64,000 nucleotides of DNA from Amorphoplanes friuliensis DSM 7358 (GTDB lineage Bacteria; Actinomycetota; Actinomycetes; Mycobacteriales; Micromonosporaceae). The stretch covers positions 62,001 to 126,000 of the forward strand of contig NC_022657.1 of assembly GCF_000494755.1 (NCBI RefSeq). Direction: 5' to 3'. Below, in pieces: positions 25,791 to 33,712 of the stretch. Below the pieces are notes generated by a model. That model was not told where the DNA came from. It did no database searches and saw nothing but the letters and a program-made list of their open reading frames with translations. Position numbers and translations under genes: made by a program. How positions within the stretch are numbered: the stretch's first letter is position 1; each line of letters opens with the position of its first letter.

Positions 25791-26092
25791 CCACTGTGGA
25801 CTTCGCCGAGGGCACGACGCACGTTGTCCTCGGCGATGTCCCGCATCACCTGCGCGTTCGGGAAGTCGCCGTCGATGAGTAGCAACGGCCCGGCGACCAG
25901 CGACAGGTACTGCACGAGCCGGTAGAACGACAGCCGGGCCGGGTCCAGCGGGACGGTCCGCAGCGCCGGGTAGTGCGGCCCGAAGCGCAGTTCCAGGAAC
26001 GCGTGTTCCCATTCGACGTCGTAGAACATCGCGGCCTCGATGTCGATCAGCACAGGCTCGCCGGACGGTCCCACCAGCACGTGGTCGGGGCC
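25787..26092 (-). pseudogene. C-terminal remnant of an aminoglycoside phosphotransferase-like (APH) protein
   Basis: About 100 codons read P-D-H-V-L-V-G-P-S-G-E-P-V-L-I-D-I-E-A, then F-Y-D-V-E-W-E-H-A-F-L, then S-L-V-A-G-P-L-L-L. This is the C-terminal third of the APH/choline-kinase fold, including the metal-binding I-D-I-E. The N-terminal lobe and the H-G-D catalytic loop are missing; the bases before 26092 belong to another gene. Full-length relatives have ~270-300 residues. It is probably the remainder of a 5' deletion. A short peptide could still start at GTG 26080. Confidence 0.72.
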
Positions 26093-26109
26093 GGGCGGTG
26101 AAGCGGGTT

Positions 26110-26424
26110 TCAGGCGCGGCGGGTGCGGAGCTTGCCGACCTCGCCGACGATCGTGTTGATCAGCAGGGTGTTGAGCAGGAGGCCGGCGAGGACGCTGAGC
26201 CAGAGCATCGCCACGGCCAGCCAGCCCTCGCCGAGCAGGAAGTACGGCGCGAAGATCACCGAGACGGGCGCGGTCAGGCCGATCAGGTAGATGCCGGCGA
26301 AGGACGGCTCATGGTCGCCGGTGGCCAGGTTGCCGCCGATGAGGATGACCGCGGCCACCGCGACGGCGAAGAGGTAGATGCGGGTGGTCCAGTTACCGAA
26401 GAAGAACTTGGTCATGCGGTCCAT
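26110..26424 (-). CDS. Small multipass membrane protein (SCO4225-like)
   Basis: This 104-residue protein has three hydrophobic helices (about 14-32, 45-65, 68-92), separated by G-D-H-E-P-S-F-A-G and L-L-G-E-G-W. The layout resembles the small SCO4225-type membrane proteins of actinomycetes, whose role is unknown. It starts M-D-R-M-T-K-F-F-F-G-N-W; M4 is an alternative start. A perfect 18-bp palindrome lies 25 bp upstream, probably its operator. The gene ends immediately before the truncated phosphotransferase. Confidence 0.72.
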   Translation of the reverse strand: MDRMTKFFFGNWTTRIYLFAVAVAAVILIGGNLATGDHEPSFAGIYLIGLTAPVSVIFAPYFLLGEGWLAVAMLWLSVLAGLLLNTLLINTIVGEVGKLRTRRA

Positions 26425-26449
26425 CGTGGTGAGCGGGGCGGCCCGGTTC

Positions 26450-26467
26450 CTGAGTAGCGCTACTCAG
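26450..26467. promoter_or_regulatory. Perfect 18-bp palindrome CTGAGTAGCGCTACTCAG
   Basis: Self-complementary over all 18 bases, lying between the small membrane protein start (26424) and the phosphoribosyltransferase stop (26481). GGT/ACC flanks extend the symmetry. It could serve as an operator for a dimeric regulator (response-regulator or TetR class) or as a hairpin after the upstream gene. Confidence 0.55.
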
Positions 26468-26480
26468 TACCTACCGGTGC

Positions 26481-27038
26481 TCAGCTCAGATCGTCGCCGG
26501 TGAGCAGTCCTCGGATCTTCAGCTCGGCCGAGATCGCCGGGTTGCACTCGTCGACGATCACCGCCGTGCCGATGACCTGCGCACCCAGCAGACCCAGGAG
26601 GCTGGTGAGCCCCCTGGCCTGGGCGCCGGTGGCGGCCCAGTCGTCCACGATCAACACGCGATCCGCCGGGCCGACGAGGTGGGTGCGCACGCCGAGATGC
26701 TGCTGGTCACCGCGGTGATCGGACGGCACCGCGGCCCAGGTCATCGGCTCGGCGATCGGCCGGCGCGCCCCCGCCCTGTACGCCTCCACGAAGCCGGTGC
26801 CGAGCGCCCGGGCCACGAGCGGGCCGATCAGGAAGCCGGTGACCTCCGGCGAGACCACCACGGTCGGTTGTGATCCCGCGAACAGTCCGGCCAGTCCCGG
26901 ACCCAGTCCGTCGAGCACCAGCGGGTCCCGCCACCAGCCGGAACGGTCGCTGACGAGCAGATCGGTGCCCGGACCGGGGTCGGTCCAACGGAATCCGGCG
27001 CGCAGCCGGTCTCGCAGGTCGGAAGCCACATCTGTCAT
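26481..27038 (-). CDS. Phosphoribosyltransferase-family protein
   Basis: This 185-residue type I PRTase fold carries the PRPP-binding loop V-L-I-V-D-D-W-A-A-T-G-A-Q at residues 128-140. The second acidic residue pair and T-G match adenine-type PRTases, though a Trp occupies a usually small position. The N-terminal part (L-R-D-R-L-R-A-G-F-R-W) and V-V-V-S-P-E-V-T-G-F match relatives annotated as APRT-like. Substrate is uncertain: purine salvage or a regulatory role are both possible. The ATG at 27038 lies 93 bp from the divergent SpoIIE gene. Confidence 0.83.
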   Translation of the reverse strand: MTDVASDLRDRLRAGFRWTDPGPGTDLLVSDRSGWWRDPLVLDGLGPGLAGLFAGSQPTVVVSPEVTGFLIGPLVARALGTGFVEAYRAGARRPIAEPMTWAAVPSDHRGDQQHLGVRTHLVGPADRVLIVDDWAATGAQARGLTSLLGLLGAQVIGTAVIVDECNPAISAELKIRGLLTGDDLS

Positions 27039-27131
27039 GGTGTCATCGGGGGTGCGGGTCCCTACCGCCGAGTGGGCAGAACCTGCTCAGACTAGGGGTC
27101 AACTTGATGCAGTCGCCCACGTCGATCAGGC

Positions 27132-28259
27132 ATGCTGTTCGGCGTACCCATGCCTAAGTTTCCGTCGGGCCGCGGCCCGCTCAGCCCAGCCTCCCGCGCC
27201 GGACTCGGCGCGGCCCTCGTGATGCTCGTGGTCGTCTCGGCGGTCGAGCTGGCGGACGGCCCCCAGGCCAACTTCGTCGGGCTCTACGCCGCGGTGCCTT
27301 TCCTGGCGGCCGTCTTCGCCTACTGGCAGACGGTGCTGGTGGTCGGCGCGCTGGCCACGGTCGTGGGCATGGCGTTCGCCGGTGCGGACGCGCGGTTCGA
27401 CACCGTCGGTCTGGTCAACGTCGCCGGCATCATGCTGGCCACCGCCATCGCCGCGGCGGTCGCGACCGTGCGGCAGCGTCAGGCCGACCGGATCGCTGAG
27501 CTCCTGCGACTCGCCGCCGTCGCCCAGCAGGCCGTGCTGCGGCCGCTCGGCCCGCAGGTGGGCAACCTCGCGGTGGCGGGCCGCTACATCTCGGCGTCGG
27601 CCGCGGCGGACATCGGTGGAGACCTCTACGAGGCCCTCGACACCCCGTACGGCGTACGGATCATCATCGGCGACGTGCGGGGCAAGGGGCTCGACGCGGT
27701 ACGCCTGGCGAGCATCGTGCTGGGGTCGTACAGGCATGTGGCGTTCGAACGGGCCGACCTGCGCGCGATCGTCACGGACCTGGACCGGGCCGTGGCTCGC
27801 AGCGTCGGTGACGAGGACTTCGTGACCGCGGCGCTGGTCGAGGAGCGCGGTGGCACGCTCACCATCGTCAACTGTGGACATCCGGCGCCGCTGCTGCTGC
27901 GCCGTGGTCAGGTCATCGCACTGGATCCGCCCGCGCCGGCACCGCCGCTGGGCTTCATGCCGGTGGCCCGGCCGCGCGTGGAGCGGCTCGAGCCCGGCGA
28001 CCGGCTCCTGCTCTTCACGGACGGCCTGGGCGAGGCGCGCCGCGAGGGAGAGTTCTTCCCGACCGCCGACCGGGCGTGGCGGCTGCTGGGCCACGGTACG
28101 GTCGGCGACGGCCTGGCTTCACTGGAGACCGCGCTGGTCGACTGGGTGCACGGGCAGCTCGAGGACGACATCGCCCTGGTGCTGCTCGAGTACGGCGGTC
28201 CCGACGGCGGTGCGACCGTGGGGATGCCGAGCTGGGAAGTCGGCGCGGCCGGTAGCTAG
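27132..28259 (+). CDS. Membrane-anchored PP2C-type SpoIIE-family protein phosphatase
   Basis: This 375-residue protein has about three N-terminal membrane helices (residues 28-110) followed by a SpoIIE/PP2C phosphatase domain (~150-355). Metal-binding motifs are visible: A-D-I-G-G-D-L-Y, G-D-V-R-G-K-G-L-D-A, L-L-L-F-T-D-G-L-G-E-A and the final E-D-D-I-A-L-V-L-L. It should dephosphorylate a phosphoserine/threonine protein, typically an anti-anti-sigma factor, under control of the membrane sensor region. No partner switch genes are adjacent. An alternative ATG at 27150 would drop six residues. The stop overlaps the convergent small gene in CTAG. Confidence 0.87.
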   Translation: MLFGVPMPKFPSGRGPLSPASRAGLGAALVMLVVVSAVELADGPQANFVGLYAAVPFLAAVFAYWQTVLVVGALATVVGMAFAGADARFDTVGLVNVAGIMLATAIAAAVATVRQRQADRIAELLRLAAVAQQAVLRPLGPQVGNLAVAGRYISASAAADIGGDLYEALDTPYGVRIIIGDVRGKGLDAVRLASIVLGSYRHVAFERADLRAIVTDLDRAVARSVGDEDFVTAALVEERGGTLTIVNCGHPAPLLLRRGQVIALDPPAPAPPLGFMPVARPRVERLEPGDRLLLFTDGLGEARREGEFFPTADRAWRLLGHGTVGDGLASLETALVDWVHGQLEDDIALVLLEYGGPDGGATVGMPSWEVGAAGS

Positions 28260-28465
28260 CTCTTGTCGCCGCCGGGTTCGTCCACCGCCGGCGTGGCCGG
28301 TGGTGCGGGTGCGAGTGTCGCCTCCGGTGCGGGCGACGGCGCGGGGATCACGGCGACCGTGGCGCGAGCAGCGATCGTCTCGGGCTGCCGGTGCCGTCCC
28401 ACGTAGTGACGCGGCTGGTCCGCCTGGCGAGGCTCGGGAATCAGACTTTTGATCGTGGCGAACAT
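28256..28465 (-). CDS. Small hypothetical protein, Pro/Ala-rich tail
   Basis: This 69-residue protein starts M-F-A-T-I-K-S-L-I-P-E-P-R-Q and has a basic middle (H-Y-V-G-R-H-R-Q). Its C-terminal half is an Ala/Pro/Thr-rich disordered tail ending G-G-D-K-S. The ATG at 28465 is chosen because GGGGAGG sits five bases upstream; longer in-frame starts lack a ribosome site. No family recognised and no membrane segment. It is convergent with the SpoIIE gene, sharing CTAG, and divergent from the fadE5-like gene. Confidence 0.6.
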   Translation of the reverse strand: MFATIKSLIPEPRQADQPRHYVGRHRQPETIAARATVAVIPAPSPAPEATLAPAPPATPAVDEPGGDKS

Positions 28466-28644
28466 CAGGACCTCCCCGGGTCGGCGTACGTCCTTCACGT
28501 ACATCCGGAGCAACGACCCGCTGAGCCCGTCGATACGTCTGCGCGGCGTGGTGGCTTGCAAATGGCCGAACGGTTGTCCCGGTTCCCACCCGATCGGAGA
28601 CGTTTGACCCCCAAGACGACGGACAGCAAATGATCGAAGCGGAC

Positions 28645-28694
28645 TTGTCGGGCCCTACCCGTGGGTAATACAGTGGGTGTTACTGACGGGTAAC
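28645..28694 (+). promoter_or_regulatory. Promoter of fadE5-like gene with two operator copies
   Basis: TTGTCG (28645-28650) and TACAGT (28669-28674) are spaced by 18 bp. Two palindromes flank the -10: 28655-28668 (TTACCCACGGGTAG on the minus strand) in the spacer, and 28680-28693 (TTACTGACGGGTAA) just after it. Their centres are 25 bp apart. A repressor bound here would block RNA polymerase. Confidence 0.62.
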
Positions 28695-28723
28695 TCGCGT
28701 CCGGAGAGCGGGGCCAAGAACAC

Positions 28724-30580
28724 ATGAGCCATTACAAGAGCAACCTGCGTGACCTCGAGTTCAACCTCTTCGAGGTCTTCGGGGCTGATCGTGCGTTCGG
28801 CCAGGCGCCGTTCGAGGGCATCGACGCGGACACCGCACGTGACGTGCTCGCCGAGGTGAACCGCCTCGCCCGCGAGGACCTGGCGGCGAGCTACACCGAC
28901 GCCGACCGCAACCCGCCGCGGTTCGACCCGGCGACCCACACGGCCGACCTGCCGGAGTCGTTCAAGAAGTCGTACGCGGCTTTCATGGCCTCCGAGTTCT
29001 GGCGCCTCGACCTTCCGGAGAGCCTCGGCGGCACGTTTGCGCCCCGCGCTCTGTGGTGGGCGATCGCCGAGCAGATCCTCGGCTCCAACGCCCCGGTCTG
29101 GATGTACTCGTCCGGCCCGTCGTTCGCGCACGTGGTGGACGTCGAGGGCACCGAGGAGCAGAAGAAGTGGGCGCGCCTTTTCGTCGACAAGCAGTGGGGC
29201 TCGACGATGGTGCTCACCGAGCCCGACGCGGGCTCCGACGTCGGCGCCGGCCGCACGCGGGCGATCCCGCAGGCCGACGGCTCGTGGCACATCGAGGGCG
29301 TCAAGCGCTTCATCACCTCGGGTGAACACGACCTCAGCGACAACATCATCCACTACGTGCTGGCCCGTCCGGTCGGCGTCGAGGGTGTCGGCGGCCCGGG
29401 CACCAAGGGCCTCTCGCTGTTCATCGTGCCGAAGTACCACTTCGACGGCGAGACCGGCGAGCTGGGCGAGCGCAACGGCGTCTACGCGACCAACGTCGAG
29501 CACAAGATGGGCCTCAAGGTCTCCAACACGTGCGAGATGACCTTCGGTGAGAACGGCACGCCCGCCCAGGGCTGGCTGCTCGGCGAGGTGCACCAGGGCA
29601 TCCGGCAGATGTTCATGATCATCGAGTACGCCCGGATGATGGTCGGCACGAAGGCGATCGCCACCCTCTCGACGGGTTACCTCAACGCCCTCGAGTACGC
29701 GAAGAACCGCGTACAGGGTGCGGACCTGGTGCAGAACACCAACAAGGCCGCGCCGCGGGTCACGATCACGCACCACCCGGACGTCCGCCGCTCGCTGATG
29801 CTGCAGAAGGCGTACGCGGAGGGTCTGCGCTCTCTCGTGATCTACACGGCGACCTGGCAGGACAAGGTCGCCATCGCCGAGGCCGCCGGTGACACCGAGG
29901 CCGTCGCGGCCGCCAGCCGGGTCAACGACCTGCTGCTGCCGCTGGTCAAGGGTGTCGGCTCCGAGCGGGCCTACGAGCTGCTCGGTCACGAGTCGCTGCA
30001 GACCTTCGGCGGCTCGGGCTTCCTCCAGGACTACCCGCTGGAGCAGTACGTCCGCGACGCCAAGATCGACACCTTGTACGAGGGCACGACGGCGATCCAG
30101 AGCCTCGACCTGATCTTCCGCAAGATCGTCAAGGACCAGGGTCAGGGTCTGGCGACACTCGCGACCGAGATGCAGGAGTTCATCGACACCGAGGCCGGCA
30201 ACGGCCAGCTCAAGGTCGAGCGTGCTTCGCTCGGCCGTGCGCTCGGCGAGATGCAGACCATCCTGGGCATCCAGATGGGCTGGCTGCAGGCCGTGCAGGG
30301 CGGCGAGACCCGCGAGCTCTACAAGGTGGGTCTCACGTCGCGGCGGGTGCTGCTGGCGCTCGGCGACGTGGTGGTCTCCTGGCTGCTGCTGCGCGGTGCC
30401 GAGGCTTCCCTCAAGGCGCTGGGCACCGAGATCAGCGCGGCCGACAAGACCTTCTACGAGGGCAAGGTGGCGGCGGCGCGGTTCTTCGCCCGCGAGATCC
30501 TGCCCCGGATCGGCTCGGACCGCCGGATCATCGAGAACACCACCCTCGACGTGATGGATCTCGCCGAAGAGGCTTTCTGA
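28724..30580 (+). CDS. fadE5: Acyl-CoA dehydrogenase, FadE5-type
   Basis: This 618-residue flavoenzyme carries out the first step of fatty-acid beta-oxidation and passes electrons to ETF. It closely resembles mycobacterial FadE5 along its length: the start [17 protein letters not shown], then A-V-W-M-Y-like, [16 protein letters not shown] and [10 protein letters not shown]. Catalytic glutamate E453 lies in L-Y-E-G-T-T-A-I-Q. It has the extra C-terminal domain of long FadE5-like enzymes (family members are ~600 residues against ~380 for short ones). Two TTAC-type palindromes overlap its promoter, and the same motif precedes etfD. A 16-bp stem terminator follows. Confidence 0.93.
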   Translation: MSHYKSNLRDLEFNLFEVFGADRAFGQAPFEGIDADTARDVLAEVNRLAREDLAASYTDADRNPPRFDPATHTADLPESFKKSYAAFMASEFWRLDLPESLGGTFAPRALWWAIAEQILGSNAPVWMYSSGPSFAHVVDVEGTEEQKKWARLFVDKQWGSTMVLTEPDAGSDVGAGRTRAIPQADGSWHIEGVKRFITSGEHDLSDNIIHYVLARPVGVEGVGGPGTKGLSLFIVPKYHFDGETGELGERNGVYATNVEHKMGLKVSNTCEMTFGENGTPAQGWLLGEVHQGIRQMFMIIEYARMMVGTKAIATLSTGYLNALEYAKNRVQGADLVQNTNKAAPRVTITHHPDVRRSLMLQKAYAEGLRSLVIYTATWQDKVAIAEAAGDTEAVAAASRVNDLLLPLVKGVGSERAYELLGHESLQTFGGSGFLQDYPLEQYVRDAKIDTLYEGTTAIQSLDLIFRKIVKDQGQGLATLATEMQEFIDTEAGNGQLKVERASLGRALGEMQTILGIQMGWLQAVQGGETRELYKVGLTSRRVLLALGDVVVSWLLLRGAEASLKALGTEISAADKTFYEGKVAAARFFAREILPRIGSDRRIIENTTLDVMDLAEEAF

Positions 30581-30594
30581 TCTCTGGGTAAGGC

Positions 30595-30631
30595 AAAAGG
30601 CCGGCGGACAACGATGTCCGCCGGCCTTTTT
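30595..30631. terminator. Strong bidirectional terminator between fadE5 and sixA
   Basis: Perfect 16-bp arms (30595-30610, 30615-30630) around loop ACGA. The left arm begins AAAA and the right arm ends TTTT followed by a further T. It serves both convergent genes. Confidence 0.94.
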
Positions 30632-31147
30632 CTATCCGCGGGCGGTGTGGGCCAGGACCAGCGGGAGCGAGCCCGGCTCGGTGTCCGACCAGCTTCCTTC
30701 GGCCCGGTGTACGGCCAGACCGGACGTCTTCAAGCTTTCCAGCACGGCGTTCTCCTCCCACGGGCGCAGCAGGATGGACACGTCGGACATGGTCGGGTTG
30801 TGGCCGATGACCAGCACGGTGTGCACGGTGTCCGGAACGGCGCGGAGCAGATCGATGACCTCGGTGCGCCCGCCGTCGTAGAGGCTCTGCTCGTAATGCA
30901 CCTCGGGTGAGTGCGCGTCGGGATCCGCCTGGGCCATGGCGACCGAAACGCCCTGCCACGTCTCCCGGGTCCGGGCGGCCGTCGAGCAGATCACCAGTCC
31001 CGGACGCAGCCGCTCGTCCGCCAGCCAGGAGCCGGCCGCGTCAGCCGCCGAACGGCCCGCCGCGGTGAGGTGACGATCGAAGTCGGGCAGCTCACCGGGG
31101 GTCTCGGCCTTGGCGTGACGCAGGAGCACGAGGGTGCGAACGGTCAT
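30632..31147 (-). CDS. sixA: SixA-type phosphohistidine phosphatase (histidine phosphatase superfamily)
   Basis: This 171-residue protein has the R-H-A-K form of the RHG motif at residues 10-13 (L-L-R-H-A-K-A-E) and the second catalytic His at V-I-G-H116-N-P-T-M. These are hallmarks of the compact SixA branch, which removes phosphate from phosphohistidine (for example HPt domains). No histidine kinase partner is nearby. The ATG at 31147 gives the canonical N-terminus T-V-R-T-L-V-L-L-R-H. It is divergent from the DUF6458 gene and convergent with fadE5. Confidence 0.88.
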   Translation of the reverse strand: MTVRTLVLLRHAKAETPGELPDFDRHLTAAGRSAADAAGSWLADERLRPGLVICSTAARTRETWQGVSVAMAQADPDAHSPEVHYEQSLYDGGRTEVIDLLRAVPDTVHTVLVIGHNPTMSDVSILLRPWEENAVLESLKTSGLAVHRAEGSWSDTEPGSLPLVLAHTARG

Positions 31148-31251
31148 GCGATCAGCTTGCCTGATTGAGCGTCGCGTCGCCTGGGTAGGACACACCCCAT
31201 CGACGTATTGCCGCGGCTCGGTGCGGCAGCCACGAGCCAAGGAGGCCACCA

Positions 31252-31545
31252 ATGGGCATCGGCGGAAGTATCTTCCTACTCGCGCTGGGCGCGATCCTCG
31301 CGTTCGCCGTGAACGCGGACATCAGCGGACTGGACATCAACGTTGTCGGCTACGTGCTGATGCTGGCCGGACTGATCGGCCTCGTCGTCACGATCTGGTA
31401 CTGGAACAGCCGTCGCCGTCCGGCCGTCGTGCAGACGCAGCGGCCGGTTGTCAGCAACGACCCCGCGTACCGCGACGGTGAGGTTGTCGAGGAGTACCGC
31501 GAGACCACGCGGCGTCAGCCCCCGCCGCCGCCGTACGGCGCCTGA
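31252..31545 (+). CDS. DUF6458 family small membrane protein
   Basis: This 97-residue protein begins G-I-G-G-S-I-F-L-L-A-L-G-A-I-L-A-F-A-V, then D-I-S-G-L-D-I-N-V-V-G-Y-V-L-M-L-A-G-L-I-G, the signature of DUF6458. Two membrane helices (about 5-22 and 33-53) are followed by a polar Pro-rich cytoplasmic tail. Function unknown, but it is widespread and highly conserved in actinobacteria. The ATG at 31252 is preceded by AAGGAGG at good spacing. A bidirectional terminator follows. Confidence 0.88.
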   Translation: MGIGGSIFLLALGAILAFAVNADISGLDINVVGYVLMLAGLIGLVVTIWYWNSRRRPAVVQTQRPVVSNDPAYRDGEVVEEYRETTRRQPPPPPYGA

Positions 31546-31558
31546 TCACAGCAAGCAG

Positions 31559-31590
31559 AACGGGGGTGTCCTGGTGGACACCCCCGTTTT
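31559..31590. terminator. Bidirectional terminator after DUF6458
   Basis: Perfect 13-bp arms (31559-31571, 31576-31588) with loop TGGT, extended by AA/TTTT flanks and by a further CAGCAA/TTGCTG pairing outside. It lies between the convergent DUF6458 gene and SDR gene. Confidence 0.92.
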
Positions 31591-31598
31591 GCTGTGTC

Positions 31599-32447
31599 TC
31601 AGGCCAGTTCGGCGCGGACCGCGTCGGCCAGCGGGGTGGCCGGGCGGCCGAGGAGCTGCGCCAGGTCCCCGGCGCCGGTGTCGAGCAGGCCCACGGAGGC
31701 ACCCCGGTCCGAGTCGGCCAGCACGGCCGCGAACTGCTCGGGCAGGCCGACACCGACGAGGAACTCCTGGTACTTCTCCTGCGGCAGGTTCGTGTAGCCG
31801 ACCTCCTGGCCCGACTGCCGCGAGACCTCGGCGGCCAGCTCGGTCAGGGTGACGGCTTCGCCACCCAGCTCGTACGCCTGCTTGTCGAGGTTGTCGGCGA
31901 CAACCGCAGCAGCGGCGGCCTCGGCCAGGTCGGCGCGGGTGGCAATGCTGATCTTGCCCTCGCCGGCGGCGCCGAACAGGCCGTGCTCCAGCGCACCCTT
32001 GACGTTGTAGTTCTCCAGGTACCAGCTGTTGCGCAGGAAGTGCACGTCCGGGATGCCGGAGCCGGCCAGGGCCTGCTCGGTGGCCCGGTGCTCAACGGCG
32101 ATCATCATGTCGGACGTGTCGGCGTACGGGGCGCTGGTGTAGACGACCTTGCTGATGCCGGCGTCCTTGGCCGCGGCGACCACGTTCGCGTGCTGCTCGA
32201 GCCGCTTGCCCACCTCGCTGCCCGAGACGAAGAGCAGCTTGTCGGCGCCGGCGAACGCCTTGCGCAGCGACTCGGGATCCTCGTACGACGCGTGGATGAC
32301 GCGGACGCCGCGGTCGGCCAGGTCCTGGATCTTCTCGACGCTGCGGCCGATCGCCACGATCTGGTCGGCGGGCACACCGCGCGAGAGCAGCGACTCGACG
32401 GCGACGCGGCCGAAGTGTCCGGTGGCGCCGGTGACGACGATGGTCAT
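31599..32447 (-). CDS. NmrA/atypical SDR-family NAD(P)-binding oxidoreductase (QorB-like)
   Basis: This 282-residue protein has the Rossmann motif T-G-A-T-G-H-F-G at residues 6-13 and an A-I-G-R-S dinucleotide-binding turn. The V-Y-T-S-A-P-Y-A segment and the absence of a YxxxK pair place it among atypical NmrA/QorB-like proteins. These reduce quinones or sense NADP(H). The ATG at 32447 follows GAGGAG. It is divergent from an HxlR regulator with a conserved Cys, the usual arrangement for redox/quinone-responsive control. An 8-bp inverted repeat (TGTGGCGG/CCGCCACA, 32470-32493) lies in its upstream region. Confidence 0.88.
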   Translation of the reverse strand: MTIVVTGATGHFGRVAVESLLSRGVPADQIVAIGRSVEKIQDLADRGVRVIHASYEDPESLRKAFAGADKLLFVSGSEVGKRLEQHANVVAAAKDAGISKVVYTSAPYADTSDMMIAVEHRATEQALAGSGIPDVHFLRNSWYLENYNVKGALEHGLFGAAGEGKISIATRADLAEAAAAAVVADNLDKQAYELGGEAVTLTELAAEVSRQSGQEVGYTNLPQEKYQEFLVGVGLPEQFAAVLADSDRGASVGLLDTGAGDLAQLLGRPATPLADAVRAELA

Positions 32448-32543
32448 AGCGAACTCCTCAACGTTCATGTGTGGCGGTCGGTCGGCCGCCACACTGCACA
32501 ACAAGGCAGGTCGAGGATCACTTCCCAAGAGAGAGTGAGCACC

Positions 32544-32582
32544 TTGAAGTGCAGTACGCACCTGAGGGATAGTGTCCTGGTG
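32544..32582 (+). promoter_or_regulatory. HxlR gene promoter, operator and leaderless start
   Basis: TTGAAG (32544-32549), 18-bp spacer, GATAGT (32568-32573), then six bases to the GTG at 32580. The spacer holds GTGC-AGTAC-GCAC (32549-32561), well placed for autorepression by HxlR. Confidence 0.6.
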
Positions 32583-32936
32583 GAGACAAGTGTGTACGCC
32601 AAGGACTGCCCCAGCCGGCAGGTGCTGGACCGCATCGGCGACGCCTGGAGTGTGCTCATCGTCGGCTCGCTGGCCAACGGACCCCTGCGCTACACCGAGC
32701 TGGCCCACCGCATCCCCGGCGTGAGCCCGAAGATGCTCACCCAGACGCTCCGCGCCCTCGAACGCGACGGTCTGGTGACGCGGACGGTCCACGCCGTCGT
32801 GCCGCCCCGCGTCGACTACGCGCTGACAACCCTCGGGCGCAGCCTGCTCGGCCTGGTCAACGCGCTGCAGGAGTGGGCCGAGACGCACATCACGGACGTC
32901 ATCGAGGCCCGGGAGGCCTACGACACCCGGGTCTGA
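32580..32936 (+). CDS. HxlR-family transcriptional regulator (redox-sensing type)
   Basis: This 118-residue winged-helix protein contains the family's C10-P (K-D-C-P-S-R), L-D-R-I-G-D-A-W-S-V-L-I-V-G-S-L, R-Y-T-E-L-A-H-R-I-P-G-V-S-P-K-M-L-T-Q and L-V-T-R-T-V-H-A-V-V-P-P-R-V-D-Y-A-L-T. The single N-terminal Cys is used by QorR/YodB-like members to sense quinones or disulfide stress. GTG at 32580 is preferred because a -10 lies six bases upstream and the length fits. Starts at 32535 and 32592 are alternatives. It probably represses itself and the divergent SDR gene. Its 3' end overlaps the convergent hydrolase by 19 bp. Confidence 0.87.
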   Translation: METSVYAKDCPSRQVLDRIGDAWSVLIVGSLANGPLRYTELAHRIPGVSPKMLTQTLRALERDGLVTRTVHAVVPPRVDYALTTLGRSLLGLVNALQEWAETHITDVIEAREAYDTRV

Positions 32937-33712
32937 ACGAGCCAGTCCAGCGCCGCCGGGGCGTGCTCGAGGATCGACAGGTGGCCGTCCCCGGGGTGCA
33001 GCCACAACTCGGCTCCGGGGATGTGCCGGGCCAGCCACTCGCCGTGCGAACCGGGCACCGTGAGGTCCGAGCCGCCGTGCACGATCAGCACCGGTGCGGT
33101 GATGCTCGCCGGGTCGAAACCCCAGGGCGCGACGTAGGCCAGGTCGTCGTCGATCAGGGCGGCGGGGCCGGCGGCCAGGGCCGGGTTGACCACCTCGAGG
33201 ATCCACGACCACGGGCCGCCGAACATCGCCAGGTCCTTCGGCGTGAAGCCGGGCTCGGCCTCCGTGGCCTCGGCCTCGTGACGTTCCTTGGCGGCACGAC
33301 CCTCGGTGGCGGCGCGCAGGGAGGCGACACCCGAGGGCGCCATGCCGGCGAACCAGTCGATGCCCTCGGCGCCGTACGGGGCGAGCCCGGAGATGCTGAC
33401 CGCGGCAGTGACGCGATCCGGGAGCAGTGCGGCGGAGGCCAGTGCGTAGGTTCCACCGCCGGAGTGACCCATCACCGCAAAACGATCGAGCTCCAACTCG
33501 TCCGCGATCCGGGCGACGTCTTCCGCGGCCGAGGCGATCGAGCGCCCCGGACGTGCGGCCGATCCGCCGTACCCGGGACGGTCGTACGAGATCCAGCGGA
33601 CGTCGTCGCGGAAGAGCGGGACCGGCGGGGCGCCGAGATTGGGTGTCCCGTGGTGCCAGATGATCGGCGTGCCGTCGCCACCGGTGTCGTAGACGTGCAG
33701 ATCGTCAGGCAT
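32918..33712 (-). CDS. Alpha/beta hydrolase
   Basis: This 264-residue protein has the nucleophile elbow G-H-S84-G-G-G, an oxyanion-side H-H-G-T-P motif near residue 20, V-L-I-V-H-G-G-S-D before the acid, and G-D-G-H-L-S-I near the C-terminus for the catalytic His. Substrate cannot be inferred. The ATG at 33712 overlaps the trhA stop by eight bases, so translation is probably coupled; a TTG at 33721 is an alternative. It is downstream of trhA on the same strand. Confidence 0.87.
   Translation of the reverse strand: MPDDLHVYDTGGDGTPIIWHHGTPNLGAPPVPLFRDDVRWISYDRPGYGGSAARPGRSIASAAEDVARIADELELDRFAVMGHSGGGTYALASAALLPDRVTAAVSISGLAPYGAEGIDWFAGMAPSGVASLRAATEGRAAKERHEAEATEAEPGFTPKDLAMFGGPWSWILEVVNPALAAGPAALIDDDLAYVAPWGFDPASITAPVLIVHGGSDLTVPGSHGEWLARHIPGAELWLHPGDGHLSILEHAPAALDWLVQTRVS

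Noticed and set aside
28724..30580. Possibility that the acyl-CoA dehydrogenase is a short-chain AidB-like enzyme
   Set aside because: Length (618), the N-terminal S-H-Y-K-S-N phrase and the Y-E-G-T-T-A-I-Q motif all fit FadE5 rather than AidB.
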